Shown piece by piece: positions 48,501 through 63,296 of a stretch of 64,000 nucleotides of DNA. Positions within the stretch are counted from its first letter, which is position 1; the number at the start of each line of letters is the position of its first letter. The notes below the pieces were generated by a model, which saw only the letters and a list, made by a program, of their open reading frames with translations, searched no databases and was not told the DNA's origin. The stretch is taken from NCBI GenBank assembly GCA_017654935.2, contig CM065710.1:28754334-28818333 (forward strand), given 5' to 3'. A program made the translations under genes and the position numbers. Origin of the DNA: Phymorhynchus buccinoides (Eukaryota > Mollusca > Gastropoda > Neogastropoda > Raphitomidae).

Positions 48501-49000
48501 NNNNNNNNNNNNNNNNNNNNNNNNNNNNNNNNNNNNNNNNNNNNNNNNNNNNNNNNNNNNNNNNNNNNNNNNNNNNNNNNNNNNNNNNNNNNNNNNNNNN
48601 NNNNNNNNNNNNNNNNNNNNNNNNNNNNNNNNNNNNNNNNNNNNNNNNNNNNNNNNNNNNNNNNNNNNNNNNNNNNNNNNNNNNNNNNNNNNNNNNNNNN
48701 NNNNNNNNNNNNNNNNNNNNNNNNNNNNNNNNNNNNNNNNNNNNNNNNNNNNNNNNNNNNNNNNNNNNNNNNNNNNNNNNNNNNNNNNNNNNNNNNNNNN
48801 NNNNNNNNNNNNNNNNNNNNNNNNNNNNNNNNNNNNNNNNNNNNNNNNNNNNNNNNNNNNNNNNNNNNNNNNNNNNNNNNNNNNNNNNNNNNNNNNNNNN
48901 NNNNNNNNNNNNNNNNNNNNNNNNNNNNNNNNNNNNNNNNNNNNNNNNNNNNNNNNNNNNNNNNNNNNNNNNNNNNNNNNNNNNNNNNNNNNNNNNNNNN
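48501..49000. other. Assembly gap (500 N)
   Basis: Exactly 500 N, a conventional scaffold-gap size, so the true distance is unknown. Confidence 0.99.
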
Positions 49001-49289
49001 TATCATTGGTTGAGGGGGGTCCACGGACCAATGAAAAATCGCGTCTCAGAACTCCAAGGTTTCGGTCAACCCTTGCGTTCTTTTCATACAAACGGAAACA
49101 AATAAAAGACGTTTTTTCGAAATCCCGGGATTTTCAGCGTTCACCCGGAATTTATTATTTTACCCAGAATTTTTGCAAATTCCTGGGATAATTCCGGCAA
49201 AACCGGGAGGGTAAACAGGTCTGCATGAACCAAAAAGCAGTTTGCACCCTGGCGCTGCGACTGTGACCGACCCCCCCTTCCCCACTCAC

Positions 49290-49448
49290 CTTCTCCAGCT
49301 GGTCGTTGAGGGCCTGCAGCTTCTCCTGGTGGTGGAGGTTGACCTTCTCCAGGTCCTGGCGGTGCTGCCTGGTCACCGCCTTCAGGGCCCCCTCCACCTG
49401 CTGGCACCTCGCCTTGGCCTGGTCCGCCCGCTCCTCAAGACCCCGCAC
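49290..49448 (-). CDS. CEP152: CEP152-like exon (last visible before the gap)
   Basis: 53 codons; acceptor CCGATCAAG, donor GAGAAG|GTGAGT. Encodes VRGLEERADQAKARCQQVEG and HHQEKLQALNDQLEK, similar in spacing to the Cys-rich coiled coil late in CEP152. The acceptor has a weak pyrimidine tract. Confidence 0.75.
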
Positions 49449-52400
49449 CTTGATCGGCATGACAAAAACAACAACAATTTTTTTTTTTTAGACCTTGCAG
49501 ATTTCTTCTTCTTCTGCGTTCCCGGGCCGTAAAACCACAACTCAAGAAAGTGACACACACACAGAGTGTTACACACATGCACACACACAGTGTCACACAC
49601 ACACACACACACTCACATACACACACACATACAGTGACACACCACACACACAATGTCACACAACACACACACACATGACACACACACACACACACACACC
49701 TGCTGTTCGTGCTGCTTGGCGACAAGCTCCTTATCCGCGGCCAGCGCTCGTAATGCTGCCTGACACTCTTGGAGCCGCTGAGCCACCCGGTCCCTCTCCT
49801 CCCGAACCTCCGACAATTTCCGACGAAGTTCGTTCACCAGTTCTTCATTCGCCCTTTCCGTCTCCCCATCTTTCTCCTCCTGCCTCTCCCTCTCTTCCCG
49901 CAAAGCCTGCACCTGTAAAGTTATAAATAAGTCGCTTACAGTGGAACCTTCCTGATAAGACCTCCCGTTATAAAGGGCGGACTCCCTCCCATTATAAGAC
50001 CGTGCTTCTCTGAGACATTGCCCTTCTTTGCGTAGATACAGTGGAAACCTCCCTTATACGGGACCTCCCATTGTAAGACCTCCCTCCCTTATAAGACCTG
50101 CTTCTCTGAGAGACATTGCCCTTCTTTGTAAGTACCCAGTAGGAACCTCCCTTATAAGACACCTCCCATTTGTAAGACTCCCCTCCCATAATAGGGACCT
50201 GCTTCTCTGAGACCATTGCCCCTTCTTTGCTAGTACAGTGGAACCTCCCTTATTAAGACCTACCATTATAAGACTCCCTCCCCAATATAAGAACTGCCTC
50301 TTCTATAAGACATTGCCCTTCTTTGCTAGTACAGTGGAACCTCCCTCATAAGACCTCCCATTGGTAAGACTCCACTCCCATATAAGACTCCTGATTCTGA
50401 GACATTGCCCTTTTTTGCTAGTACAGTGGAACCTCCCTTATAAGGACCTCCTATTATAAAGACTCCCTCCCATGTAAGACCTTGCTTCTCTGAGACATTG
50501 CCCTTCCTTTGTAAGTTACAGCGCGGAACCTCCCTTATAAGACCTCCATTATAAAAGAGGTCCCCCCCTCCCTTATCAGACCTCCCATTGTAAGATTCCA
50601 TCCCACATAAGACCTTCTTCTCTGAGACAATTGCCCTTCTTTGTAAGTACAGCGGAACCTCCCTTAAAGACCTCCCATTAAAAGAGTCCCCTCCCTTATA
50701 AGACCTCCCATTATAAGACTCCATCCCACATAAGACCTACTTCTCTGAGACATTGCCCTTATTTGTAAGTACAGCGGAACCTCCCTTATAAAGACCTCCC
50801 ATTATAAGACTCCATCCCATATAAAACCTACCTTCTCAGGGAGACATTTGTCCTTCTTTGTAAGCATTTAAAAAATAAAATTACCTCCCTTATAAAGACC
50901 CCTCCCATATAAAGACCTCATTTGTTGGATGATTTTTAAGGTCTTATTTAAGGGAGGTTCCACTGTAGTACGAAAATGAGTCATTGGAACGTGGTAAGGG
51001 CCAAAAGCCTGAACTGAACGTACAAAGAGCTTTGCAGTCCGAAGCTGACTGAACCCGGGTGTTCTTTTTACTCCCACCCTTTCACCTACACCTACAGGTG
51101 GGGACCACTTGTGAACTCAATCACTGCCTACAACAACACTAACACTTCCCACCTTCCACCTTTTCACCCTCCAGGTGGGAAGTGAGAAAGTTGGCTTCAT
51201 TCTTTGCAAGGTTTGTAGGCTGCGACTCTTTGCAACATTTAGGCTTTTCGGTATGAGTCGTTGGAACGTAGTAAGGGCAAAAAGTACAGGGAGAGCTGCA
51301 CCATATATGATTTTCTACAGTATTCAGGCATGAAAGTGGATGAAGATAAAAAAAGAGGAGATTTTTCAGCCGAGAAATCCTTCCACCAGAATTTTCACCA
51401 ACAAAAACACAATTCAGAAATTTTGTTGAGCGGGGCGGGTGGGGGGTGGGAGGGGGGGGGGGAGGGAACGGAAAAGAAGAAAGAACGTTCCCCAAACATG
51501 TTTTTTCCTGCACAAATATATTTCAGCCATCAAAGAAATGAGATTTTTGGCCAAGCCGATAAATCCTTCCCACCCCGGGGATTTTTTCAGCTTCACGTTG
51601 TCCCGAATTTTTCTTGAGCGCAACGGTCCGAAGGTTTCTTGAGAGGAGGGGGGGGGGGGGGAGGAGAGAACGTTCCCCAAAAATTTTTTTAATAAGTTTT
51701 GTTCAGCAGGGTAGGGGGGCTAATCTATTCCGAAAATTTGGTTTCGGCACAAAAATATCCTTCCAGTTCCACCCACATTTTCAAGCTAAAACATCGCTAC
51801 TTTTGTTGAGCGGGAGCTACTCATTTCGCCCCTTCCTTCGCACAAAATGAAGCGAGTGAAGCTAAAAGCGACTTCCGGGTAAAACCAGTTTGAGGGGAAT
51901 CGCCAAAATAGAGACTTGTAGATATTAAAAGAATACGGCAAGAATCGGGTCCTTTACTTTCTTATACAAAAACATTTTTTGAAAAAAAAAAAAAATAAAA
52001 AAAAAACATTTTTTCCAGCAGAATTTTTTTTTTTCAGCAGAAGTTTTGAAAAAATTCCGCGGATTTTCCGCGAAAAGCGGAATTCTTTCATGCCTGATTA
52101 TTGGAATACAACCAGGGCATTGGTAGTGGGGGCAAAGTGGGTTTTCAAAGGAAAATGGCCGGGGGTCCAGGGGGGGGAATTCGAAGAAAAATTCAATCAA
52201 ATTCAATAAATGACAGTGACCATTTTCACTTTTTTTTCATGCCATTTCAATGCATTTTTTAAATAAATTCTGTTTCAAACTGTTTCGCGGATTTTCCGGC
52301 GATTCGCTTGAGGTCTACCATGCCTGAATACCATGGCGCAGCTTAGCCTTTCGTGGAAGACTATCACTCTCTGACTAGGGGGGGAAATTTGCGCTGGCTC

Positions 52401-55400
52401 TGGTGCTGCAGCCAACTAGGGGGCATGGGTTGGCCTTTGGGGACCTTCCCCCCAAAAACCCACCTCCAACTTACAGGGGCCCACCTAAAAGAAAAAGAAA
52501 AAAGAAAAAAAGGGAAAAAACCAGGAGGTAAGAGAGATGTGAAAAAACCTCACCTGAGAATGAAGCTCCTCGCACTCTTCCCGCAAAGCGACCAACTCTT
52601 CTTCGCTCTCTCGATCGTCGCGCTCCGAGATCGCTTCCCGATCGCCGCCGCTCCGATGTCGCTCCTCGAGGAGCTCCACTCGGCGCTCCAGGCGGGAGCG
52701 CTCCTTCTGGTTGATTTGCATGACCTGGGAGGACTGGGACTGGAGGAGGAGCGTGTCTTTCTCCCGCTGCTTGCTGTAGCTTTCGGCCAGGGAGTCCCTG
52801 AGCCGCTGGACCTCCTGAGCCATGTGCTGGTCCGCCTGTCGAAGGAGCTCTTCCCTCTTCTCCGCCTGATGAATTGTGATAATGATTTACCGCATTTCAC
52901 GGACTACAAGGCGCGCACCTGATTATAAGTCCAGGCATGGTAGTGGGGGCAAAGTGAGTTTCGCGGAAGAATATCCCCCAAAACCGATTCTGCATTTCAT
53001 TTGAAAGATGTCGACTCTCAAACTAAAATGATGAAGTTGTGGCGTCAAAATGAAGAAGAAGAAGAAGGAAAAGGAAGCACTAGGATCACAAATCTGGAAA
53101 CGTGTGGCGTGAACTAGGACGCGCACCCCGGGGGGGGGGGGACTGCTAACTTCGGCGGGAAGTTGCTTGTTTCAGTCATTCACATCCGGTTCCGCGAAGC
53201 GATTGCATAGGTTTTAACGCATGTAATTTTTAGGCACCCGAGCGAATTTTTACCCCGGCTTTTTTTTTGTTGTTTTGTTTTTTTGTCAATTTCACTTTCG
53301 CGGATTTTCCGAGATTTGCGGAGGTCTACCATGCCTGAAGGCGCACCCCCAAATTTTTACACAAAATTCAGATTTTGTTATATAGTTTTTTTTTTTTTTT
53401 TTTTTACTATTATTTATTATCAGTCACATTATAAAGCGCAGAGGTCTCAGTCTAGGAAAAAAGTATTGTATTATAGTCTGTAAAACACGGCACACACACG
53501 TGGAACAGACACACAAAAAAAAAAACCACTTGCATGCACAGACACACACACACAAGATTCAAGATAAGTCTAACCCTTGGGGTGTGGAGGATACAACGCA
53601 AAACAAAAAAATGATGCATTGGGTCACGTCATCAAACGATGATAAGAAACGAAACACATTTTTGAGTTCAGAAATGATGTTTCACGTACTCATTTAAGTC
53701 AGAATAACAAATGTGCGTTATTGGAAGTAGATAGATTGTTCACATCAAATGTATTTTAAAACGACTTTTGCCTGCCTGCCTTACACACCACACACACACA
53801 CACAACACACACACACACAAGCTCAACACACACACACAAGCTCAAACCACACACACAACACACACACCAAACTCAAAACACCACACACAAGCTCAAACAA
53901 CACAACACACAAACTCAAAACAACACACAACAAAACTCAACAAACACACACACACACACACTTACCCCAGACACACACACACATACAAAAACTCAAACAC
54001 ACACTCTCTCACTCTCTCACACTTTCTCTCCCCCCTTCAACCCCACCCCCACCCCCACACACACACACACCTCCTTCTTCCACTTCTCCCCTTCTTTCCT
54101 CCATCGCTCCGCCTCTTTCTTCAACAGCACGTGGCCCTTTGTCATGCGAGGGGGAGGGGGAGGGGGAGTTGGGGTCTAGGTCGGGGTCAGTGGAAGCGGG
54201 AGTGGGGGTGGGGTTAATGCTGTGGGAGGAGAGGGCCTGCCTCAGTTCTTGCCTCCACGGTGCGAAGCGCCGACAGTTCCTGCTTGTATCGCGATTCCAC
54301 CTCCTCCTGTAAAGGGGGTAGGGCGAAACAAAGTTGTTGTTTTTCTTTTGGGGTGGATGCCTCGCATACCCATCCGCATGTTCTCTCTCTCTGTCTCTCT
54401 CTCTTCCACCCCTCCCTCTCTGTCTCTCTCTTCCTGCCTCCCACCAGATCCTCTCTCTCTCTCCCTCCCTCCACTCTCTATCCTCTCCCACCCCTCTGTA
54501 TCTCCCACCTCTCTCTCTCTCTCTTCTCTGTTCTCTCCTCTCTCTCTCCTCCCCCCCCTCTCTCTCAATCTCTCTATCTATCTCACCTCTCTCTCTAACC
54601 CCCCCACATTCCCCCCCCCCCGTCCTCTCTCTTCTCTCTCTCCCTCCTCTCTCCTCTCTCTCTCTGTCCCTTCTCTCTTTCTCCCCCCCCCTCTCTCTCT
54701 CTCCCTCTATCCCCCCCTCTCTCCTCTCTCCGTTCTCTCTCTCCTTCCCTCCTCCTCTCCCTCTCCCTCCCTCTGCCACCCCCCCCCCATCTCTCCCCCC
54801 CCCTCTCTCTCCTTCTCTCTCTCTCTTTCCCTCCCCCCTCCCTCTCTATCTCTCCCCTCCCACACACACACGCGCACTAACCATCTGCCTGTGGTGGTGC
54901 TTCCTAGCCGACTGCAGGGCAGAGTCCAGCGTGTGCCGGCTCTCCTCCATGGCGCGCTGGTAGTCCCGCTGACACTCCTCCCGCGCTCCCCTCACGGCCG
55001 AGCGGCGCTCCTCCTCCTTGCCCCGCACCAGCAGGGCGCGCTCCTCGCCCCACAGCGCCCTCTGGCGGGCCAGTTCCCCCTGCAGGCGGGTCGCCTCCTC
55101 TTTCCACTTGGTAGCTTCCTGTTACGAAGGGCAAACACAAAAACACTTTTTTTGCTATATGCAAAGAACAGACATGCCTACCCCCAAATTTGCTTTTCAG
55201 GAACACTCCCACTCAAAATCCGTAACATGGAGCATGATTTTCAGGAACATAGCTTCCGTTCCAGCATCCATCTTCATGGAATTCGCGCACTCCGACGCTT
55301 GAAGCTGCCAAGCGCGTAGCCGGTCAAATTTTGGCTCGACCTTGGTGAAAGACGATTGGTTGAAAAGCTCTTCCGGAAAACTTTGGGGCTGACTTTCGTG

Positions 55401-58400
55401 AGCTTTCGGTATTGCTTTCCCGCCTCTCTCTCTCTCACTCTTGCAGACGCTAAAAAACCACCAACCGGCATCGTAATTTTTTGTTGTTGATGTTTTTTAT
55501 TTTTCCCGTAACATGCGCCTGTTTTCCGTATTTTCGGAACACACTGCCAAAATCAATACATTTCCGTAACAAATACAGATAACCTGTGATGGTAGGCATG
55601 TCTGAAAGAAGAAAAAAACAAAAAAAACGATCCAAAAAAAGAACCGAAAGATTATAACGATGTGCTAGAGTACGAATAACATGAGTTATCAACATAAAAA
55701 GATGCACCAATCAATACAAACATCAGAAACAATAACTATAATGAACACAAATAAATGAGCGTAATACGCCTTTCAACATACACGTGATACACAATATAAA
55801 CTTCGCACATACAATACAAGAACTCGATATATTAAGTGTTAATTAAACAAAACAAATGGATCCAATCACACACATACATGCAAACACAAACGCACGCACA
55901 CACGCACAACAGTGCGCACGTGTGCGCACACAAGACCACACATACAGGGAACACACACACACGCACGCACACACACACACACACTCTCTCTCCTGCTCCC
56001 CCCTCTCCCTCCCCTCCCTCCATACCTTAGGGGGGATGGTAGGTAGCCTTGATAGTACAGTACAGCATAGCACACTACAGTACAGTACAGAACATTGCAG
56101 CATAGCACACTACAGTACAGTACAGAACACTGCAGCATAGCACACTACAGTACAGTACAGAACACTGCAGCATAGCACACTACAGTACAGTACAGTACAG
56201 TACACTGCAGCATAGCACACTACAGTACAGTACAGAAACACTGCAGCATAGCACACTACAGTACAGAACACTGCAGCATAGCACACTACAGTACAGTACA
56301 GAACACTGCAGCATAGCACACTACAGTACAGAACAATGCAGCATAGCACACTACAGTACAGAACACTGCAGCATAGCACACTTCAGTACAGTACACTGCA
56401 GCATAGCACACTACAGTACAGTACACTGCAGCATAGCACACTACAGTACAGAACACTGCAGCATAGCACACTACAGTACAGTATAGAACACTGCAGCATA
56501 GCACACTACAGTACAGAACACTGCAGCATAGCACACTACAGTACAGTATAGAACACTGCAGCATAGCACACTACACTACAGTACAGGATAGAAAACAACC
56601 AAAGCAGCATAGCACACTACACTACAGTACAGTGCAATGCAGTACAACAATACAGTACAACCCCCCGTGGGCATACCGGGGGGCCTGTTGTATAAATAGT
56701 TCCCCCACCTTCTGGAAGTTCTGTCCTTGTAACTTCCTCTAATCTGTCACTCTGCCTTTTCCCTTTGCTTACGGTCATCTACTATCTTTCTGCCTTGCCG
56801 GTCCATTCTCCTGCCTTTTTTGAAGACAAACTTTCAAAAAGATTTCCTCCGGCCGAAGTCGGACTTGCTGGGCCTAACTATTTGTTAGTTAAGCAGCATA
56901 ACTAATATTTTACATGACGGGCAGCATGACGCATCTGCGCTCATAATTGACAGGAAACTGTCTGAGCGATCGAAGAAGAAGAATACAGTACAGCACTAAA
57001 CAATACCATACAACACTGACTTGCACGTTGAAGTCGCCATTTTTCGGCTGCTCCGCAATCTGGGCCTTCCACTCTTGGCGAGCGGCCTCCAGTGCCGCGC
57101 TTTTCTCGACCTCCGCCTGCCGTCTGCTCTCCGCCCCCACTCTCTCCCCCTCCTCGCTCACCCTCCTCTCCAGCTCCGCTTTGTGGCCGTCTTCCGCTTT
57201 CCGCAGTTCTGTGTGTGTGGGAGTGAAGCAAAGAGAAATAAATAAAAGTTTTGACTAACTCGGACATTACAAATATGAAAAGAGAGGATAATTGTGACAG
57301 TGCATGGGAAAACCAGACATAATGGAATTTTGGCATAAATTGATATTTTAATGAAAATACTTGAGAATATAAATGACCACTGGGACCAGGCACGTGATAT
57401 TTTAATCTTTCATGGTGGAGCAAAGATTCCGTGTTAATACACAGAAACCCGAAATGAGTTATCGTGTCTAGTTTTTATTTTTTGATTATTTGAAGTTTGG
57501 CATTCGAGATAGATCATTTGCAGAAATTGGACAAAGAAGACAGAAGTTTGCCTCTTTTTTTTCTATTCAAAATCAATCAAATAAACAAAGAAATCATTCA
57601 GAATTGTCTTTCATCTTGTGGAGACTCGTAGAATACATAAAAATAGACATAAATATGCCCTAAATAGAAAAATTGATATTTTTGGGGTTGTTGACTATTT
57701 TTGGCTTTTGCTCAAAAACATTCTGAGCGACTTATGTAGGTTTTTCCCATGCACCATCACATATAGTGAAATGAATAAGGGGAAGGAACTTCTCATAATT
57801 AACTCCCTTTTTACTAAAAGTTATTTATGGCACCTATTTATTCGCCTAGCAAAGTGAAAGTAGTTGCCACAACAATACAGACCCAAGTTCATCCTCAAAA
57901 CAGGACGACCCAGACCTGCTTATTATGACAACCACCCACACAGTCCACAACAACAGTGGTAGAGAGTTTGCTCACAAACAAATCGACATACATTCAAGAA
58001 TGGCTTACTAGCCTTCTAGTCTTGAATAATGTTAGACTTAACCCTTTCACCGCCAGCCATATTCCGGCAAAAAAATGCCCATGAACTCTTTCGTTCCTGA
58101 GAACCGCTTTTGAGGTTGAATGGGATCAACTGCAGATTCCTAGCTTTATAGAGCTCTCTATCTCCCTATTCCTAGGTTTCCAGAGAGAGTAAAACTGTAC
58201 AAAGGGGTGTTATGTTATTGTGAATATGCGGCATGTTTTCAGCAGCCTGTTTCTCTTTCATAAACAATACTTGCCCACAGTAAGAAAAGGGGAAAAACCC
58301 TCATTACATTGCAATTATAGAAGAGCAAAGTAATAACAGTTGCATCATGTTGCATGATATCACGAGCAAAAGAGGCCCGTAGGAATCAACGGGGTAAAAT

Positions 58401-61400
58401 TTCCTCAGCAGCTAAAGAGGTTCTCAGGAATGAACAGTAGTTGAAACTTCTCTAAATACAGAAACCAAAGAGTTAAATTTACCTGGGTAGAGAACAAAAG
58501 CCATCTGCAGTATTGGGGATTCTCCCATATATAAAATAAGGTCTATCCTTTTCTTCCCAAAACTAAGACAATAGGGTCTTTAGATAACAGACCCCAATGT
58601 GATGCCTTTTAGTGGGATTGGTGTTAAATCACTGTGGTGCTAAAAATGCGACTTTGGCAGTGAAAGGGTTAAACAATGCACAACACAGAACAAACCTCTC
58701 TGATTGCTCTGACAGTTTCCTGTCAATTATGAGCGCAGATGCGTCATACTGCCGTTATGCGCCTAACTAAGAAATAGTTAGGCCCAGCGAGTCTGACCTC
58801 GGCTGGAGTAGGAAATCTGTTTAAAATTGTTTCGTGAAAAAAGGCAGGAGAATGGACCCGGTAAGGCAGACAGATAGTAGATGACAGCGAGCAAAGGGAA
58901 AAGGCAGAGTGAAAGAGAGTGACAGATTAGAGGAAGCTACAAGCACAGAACTTCCAGAAGGTGGGGGAACCATTTATACAAAAGAGGGGCCCTGGTACCC
59001 CCACAGGGGGAGATGACTTATGACTTCACAGGCAGAGTCAAAGAAAGTGACAGAGGAAGTTACAAGCACAGAACTTCCAGAAGGTGGGGGAACTATTTAT
59101 ACAAAAGACTAGAGGTGGGGGGAAAAACCGGTTTGAACCGAAAAACCGGTGCTAAACTTTCGCGGTTTGAAAAACCGGGTCGAGTTGCTGTGAACCGTTT
59201 TTTTAACTGCAAACTGAAAGTAAGTTTTTCTTAGAATAACGTTCTCAAACTCTACAAAAGACCCCCCGGTATCCCCATGGGGGCAGATGACTTACGATTT
59301 CAAAGGCAGAGTCAAAGAGAGTGGCAGATTATAGGAAGCTACAAGCACAGAACTTCCAGAAGGTGGGGGAACCATTTATACTAAAGACCCCCCCGGTATC
59401 CCCATGGAGGAATTCAAGGTCTTAAAAGGCAGGTTCCGCAGAGTCAAAGAGAGAGAGAGATTAGAGGAAGCTACAAGCACAGAACTTCCAGAAGGTGGGG
59501 GAACCATTTATGCGAAAGACACCCCGGTATCCCCACGGGGGCCTCGTTTACAATAAACCCGAGTTCGAGCCTGGGTACAAGGGATTTTTCCTCACCCTCT
59601 GCACTAGGCCTCATGGTCTGAACTTATGATTTCACAGGCAGAGTCAACACTGCTCACCCACTCACCCTCTCTCAGCCTCTCCTCCGCCCCTTCTCTCTCC
59701 CGCCTCAGTCGCTCCCCCACCCCGGCCTCCACCATCCTCTCCACCCGCCCTTCCATCTCCCGCTCCTTCTCCCCCGCCTCGCGGCGCCACCGGCTCTCCA
59801 GGGACCGCAACTCTTCCCGGTGGGTGCGGCGGCAGGCCTCCAGCTCCTGGAAGAAAGAAAGGAGAGAGAGAGAAATATAATGAAATTTCTCCCTGTGGGG
59901 ATACCGGGGGGGACTTTCGTAAAAATAGTTCCCCCACCTTCTGGAAGGTCTGTGCTTGTAACTTCCTCTAATCTGCCATTCTCTTTGACTCTGCCTTTTC
60001 CCTTTGCTTTCTATTATCTACTATCTTTCTGACTTATTGGCCCCATTCTCCTGCCTTTTTTCCAAAAAATCCTCCAAATAATTTTTCTCCTTTGAGCTTC
60101 TCCGAAATCGGAATGTGTCGGCTGTACGCAGCAGGGAGACCAGTGAAAACTGAAAACCGGACACATTACGTACATTACTTATTATGGCCGTATGGCCTGG
60201 GAACGCAGAAGAAGAAGACTACTACTACTATTACTACTATTACTAAGTACTATGACTACGACTACTACTTACAATAGGCCTAATACAAGTATGCATTGCC
60301 ACACAATTTGCAAGCATAAAATAAAGGTATCTATTCACGACAACAAACACACACACCCCACACCCCACCACCACAACCCCCCCCCCCACACACACATGAA
60401 CACACACGCACATACCATGCATACATACAGTCATATACATAAACGCATCACACAACACAACACAAACACGCACATATACACTACACACACATGGGCGCGC
60501 GCGCACGCACACACACACACACATACTTTATAACCACACACACACACACGGGAAGGTTCCCCTTCCCACCAATTACCTCCGTCAGCGATTTCAGCTCGCC
60601 CCGCGCTTCCTCCTGCCACTTGCGCCGTGCCGACGCCACGGCGGCCTCGCATTGGTCGAGAGTTTCGCGGTCCGCCTTCACCCGCCAGCTGAGCCGCTCT
60701 TTCTGCAGCCGCTCCTCCCATCTCGTCTGTCTCTCCGCCTCCCATTTCTCGCGCTCCCTCTCCAGCCGCGCTCCCCACTCTTTCTCCGACGATTCCGCTT
60801 TCTCCGCCTCCCATTTCTCGCGCTCTCCCTCCAGCCGCGCTCCCCACTCTTTCTCCGACGATTCCGCTTTCTCCGCCTCCCATTTCTCGCGCTCCCTCTC
60901 CAGCCGCGCTCCCCACTCTTTCTCCGACGATTCCGCTTTCTCCGCCTCCCATTTCTCGCGCTCTCCCTCCAGCCGCGCTCCCCACTCTTTCTCCGCCGAT
61001 TCCGTTTTCTGGGATTCCCACTTCTCGCGCTCTTGCGTCAGTCGCCGCCGCCAGTCTTCCTCCGTTTCCGTCTTCTTCTGCGACTCCCACTGTCCTCGGG
61101 CAGAGTCCAGCTGCTTCTGGGAAACGGAAGTACGGTGTAAATTTGGTTACGAGTCAACATTGAAAGGACTGGCATGATATTTTCAAATACCTGAGATAAG
61201 TTTTGTTATAAGCGTATGTACAAAAACACACACACAAAATTACACATTAACAGTAACAAACACACACACACAGGGACACACACACACACACACATATGAA
61301 TCCATGCATGCAAGTTACATATATGCGCTTGCCATCCACAAACACTCACCCACACCAACCCACCCACCCACGCATGCACACACAGACCACCCACCCACCC

Positions 61401-63260
61401 AGATCTACCCACCCACCCACCCACCCTCCACCCCCACCCACCCAACATACCTTAATCTCAACCTCTTTCTCCGCCTCCCACCGCGAGCGTTCCTCATCCA
61501 GCCGCGCCTGCCAGTCTCTCTCTGCCTGTCCCTGTCTCTCCGCCTGCCACTTCAGTCTCTCCGATTCCAGTTTCTCCTCCCAGTCCTCCTTCTGACTCTC
61601 CGCCTGCCTCTCCGATGCCCATTGGCTGCGGGCTTCCTGCAGGCGCTCCTGCCACGCCGCCTCGCGCTCGCTCTCCCACTTGCCTTTCTCTGTGATTTGA
61701 GAGAGACGTGAAATGGTCAGGTTAGGTTAGGTGCATTAGTCACAGAGGCGTCTCTGTGAAATTCGGGTTGCTCCCACCTGGAGAGCGCGCCGCACCCAAA
61801 ATTTAAAAAAAAAATTTTTGCATGTGTGACTGATGATAAGGAAGGGGGGGGGGGGGGGGGGGGTAAATTTTTGACCAAATGACAACTTTTTCGTTGCCAC
61901 TGGGTTTAACGTGTGCTAAGTGCATGGGCACATGGGACCTCGGTTTATCATCTCATCCTCCGAAATATGAAAGTTTTAGAACAAAAAAAAATCATTGCTA
62001 AACAGAATCAGTAACTTAACAGTTATACAAAAATCACTAATGAGGAAAATGACCAAAAAAAACCATTTTGCAATACATGCAGTTTATAATCTGGCAACTG
62101 ACTTCTCAATGACGTCGCCCCGGTAATTTAACACCTTGACTGCCAGAGAAAATTAAAGAAAAAAATCATTGGGCAAATCATGCCATGAAAAAGTCAACTG
62201 ATACTTTGATAGAGCCAATCTATGGTGGTGGTGGTGGCGGTGATGAGTAGAAGCTTAAAGATACACAGACGCACCACGATTAAGTCCCTTGGTTTATTTC
62301 TGGGTAGCTGTGACCCACATAGAAATGTCCCCATGTTCAAATTGAGGCTGCTCTTTAAAATGATGTTTCGCTTTTGAATTTGTAGGGCATTTGTATGGAC
62401 GTGAGACCTGGTCAGAACAAGATTTCTTTCCAGCTATAAGAGGGAAAACCCGTGAAACCCGTGATTTTGACACGTGATCTGGTGGGTCTGTAATGGATAG
62501 GTATTGTTAAAAAATTTGCATCGATGCAAACTCATAAATATTCGCGCACACAGGTAGAGAGGCAGGCACGCACACATAGATATATACACACATACAGAGA
62601 TATACACACACCTGTACACACACACTGACTCACCCTCAACAACAGTCTGCTGTATATCAGAGTCCCTGGAGCGCAGTGTCTCCTCCAGGTTAGTTACCTG
62701 CCGACTGGCCTCCACACACACACACACACACATACACACACTGACTCACCCTCAGCGACAATCTCTTGTAAGTCAGAGTCTTTTGAGCGCAGTGTCTCCT
62801 CCAGGTGAGTTACCTGCCGACTGGCCTCCACACACACACACACACACACTGACTCACCCTCAGCGACAATCTCTTGTAAGTCAGAGTCTTTTGAGCGCAG
62901 TGTCTCCTCCAGGTGAGTTACCTGCCGACTGGCCTCACACACACACACACACACACACACTGACTCACCCTCAGCGACAATCTCTTGTAGGTCAGAGTCT
63001 TTTGAGCGCAGTGTCTCCTCCAGGTGAGTTACCTGCCGACTGGCCTCCACACACACACACACACACACACACTGACTCACCCTCAGCGACAATCTCTTGT
63101 AGGTCAGTCTTTTGAGCGCAGTGTCTCCTCCAGGTGAGTTACCTGCCGACTGGCCTCCACACACACACACACACTGACTCACCCTCAGCGACAATCTCTT
63201 GTAGGTCAGAGTCTTTGGAGCGCAGTGTCTCCTCCAGATGAGTTACCTGCCGACTGGCCT

Positions 63261-63296
<36 letters not shown>

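Noticed and set aside
54009..55319. Long Arg/Glu and Ser/Leu-rich frames on both strands
   Set aside because: Low-complexity (CT)n intron sequence; only the two splice-bounded CEP152-like exons inside are supported.
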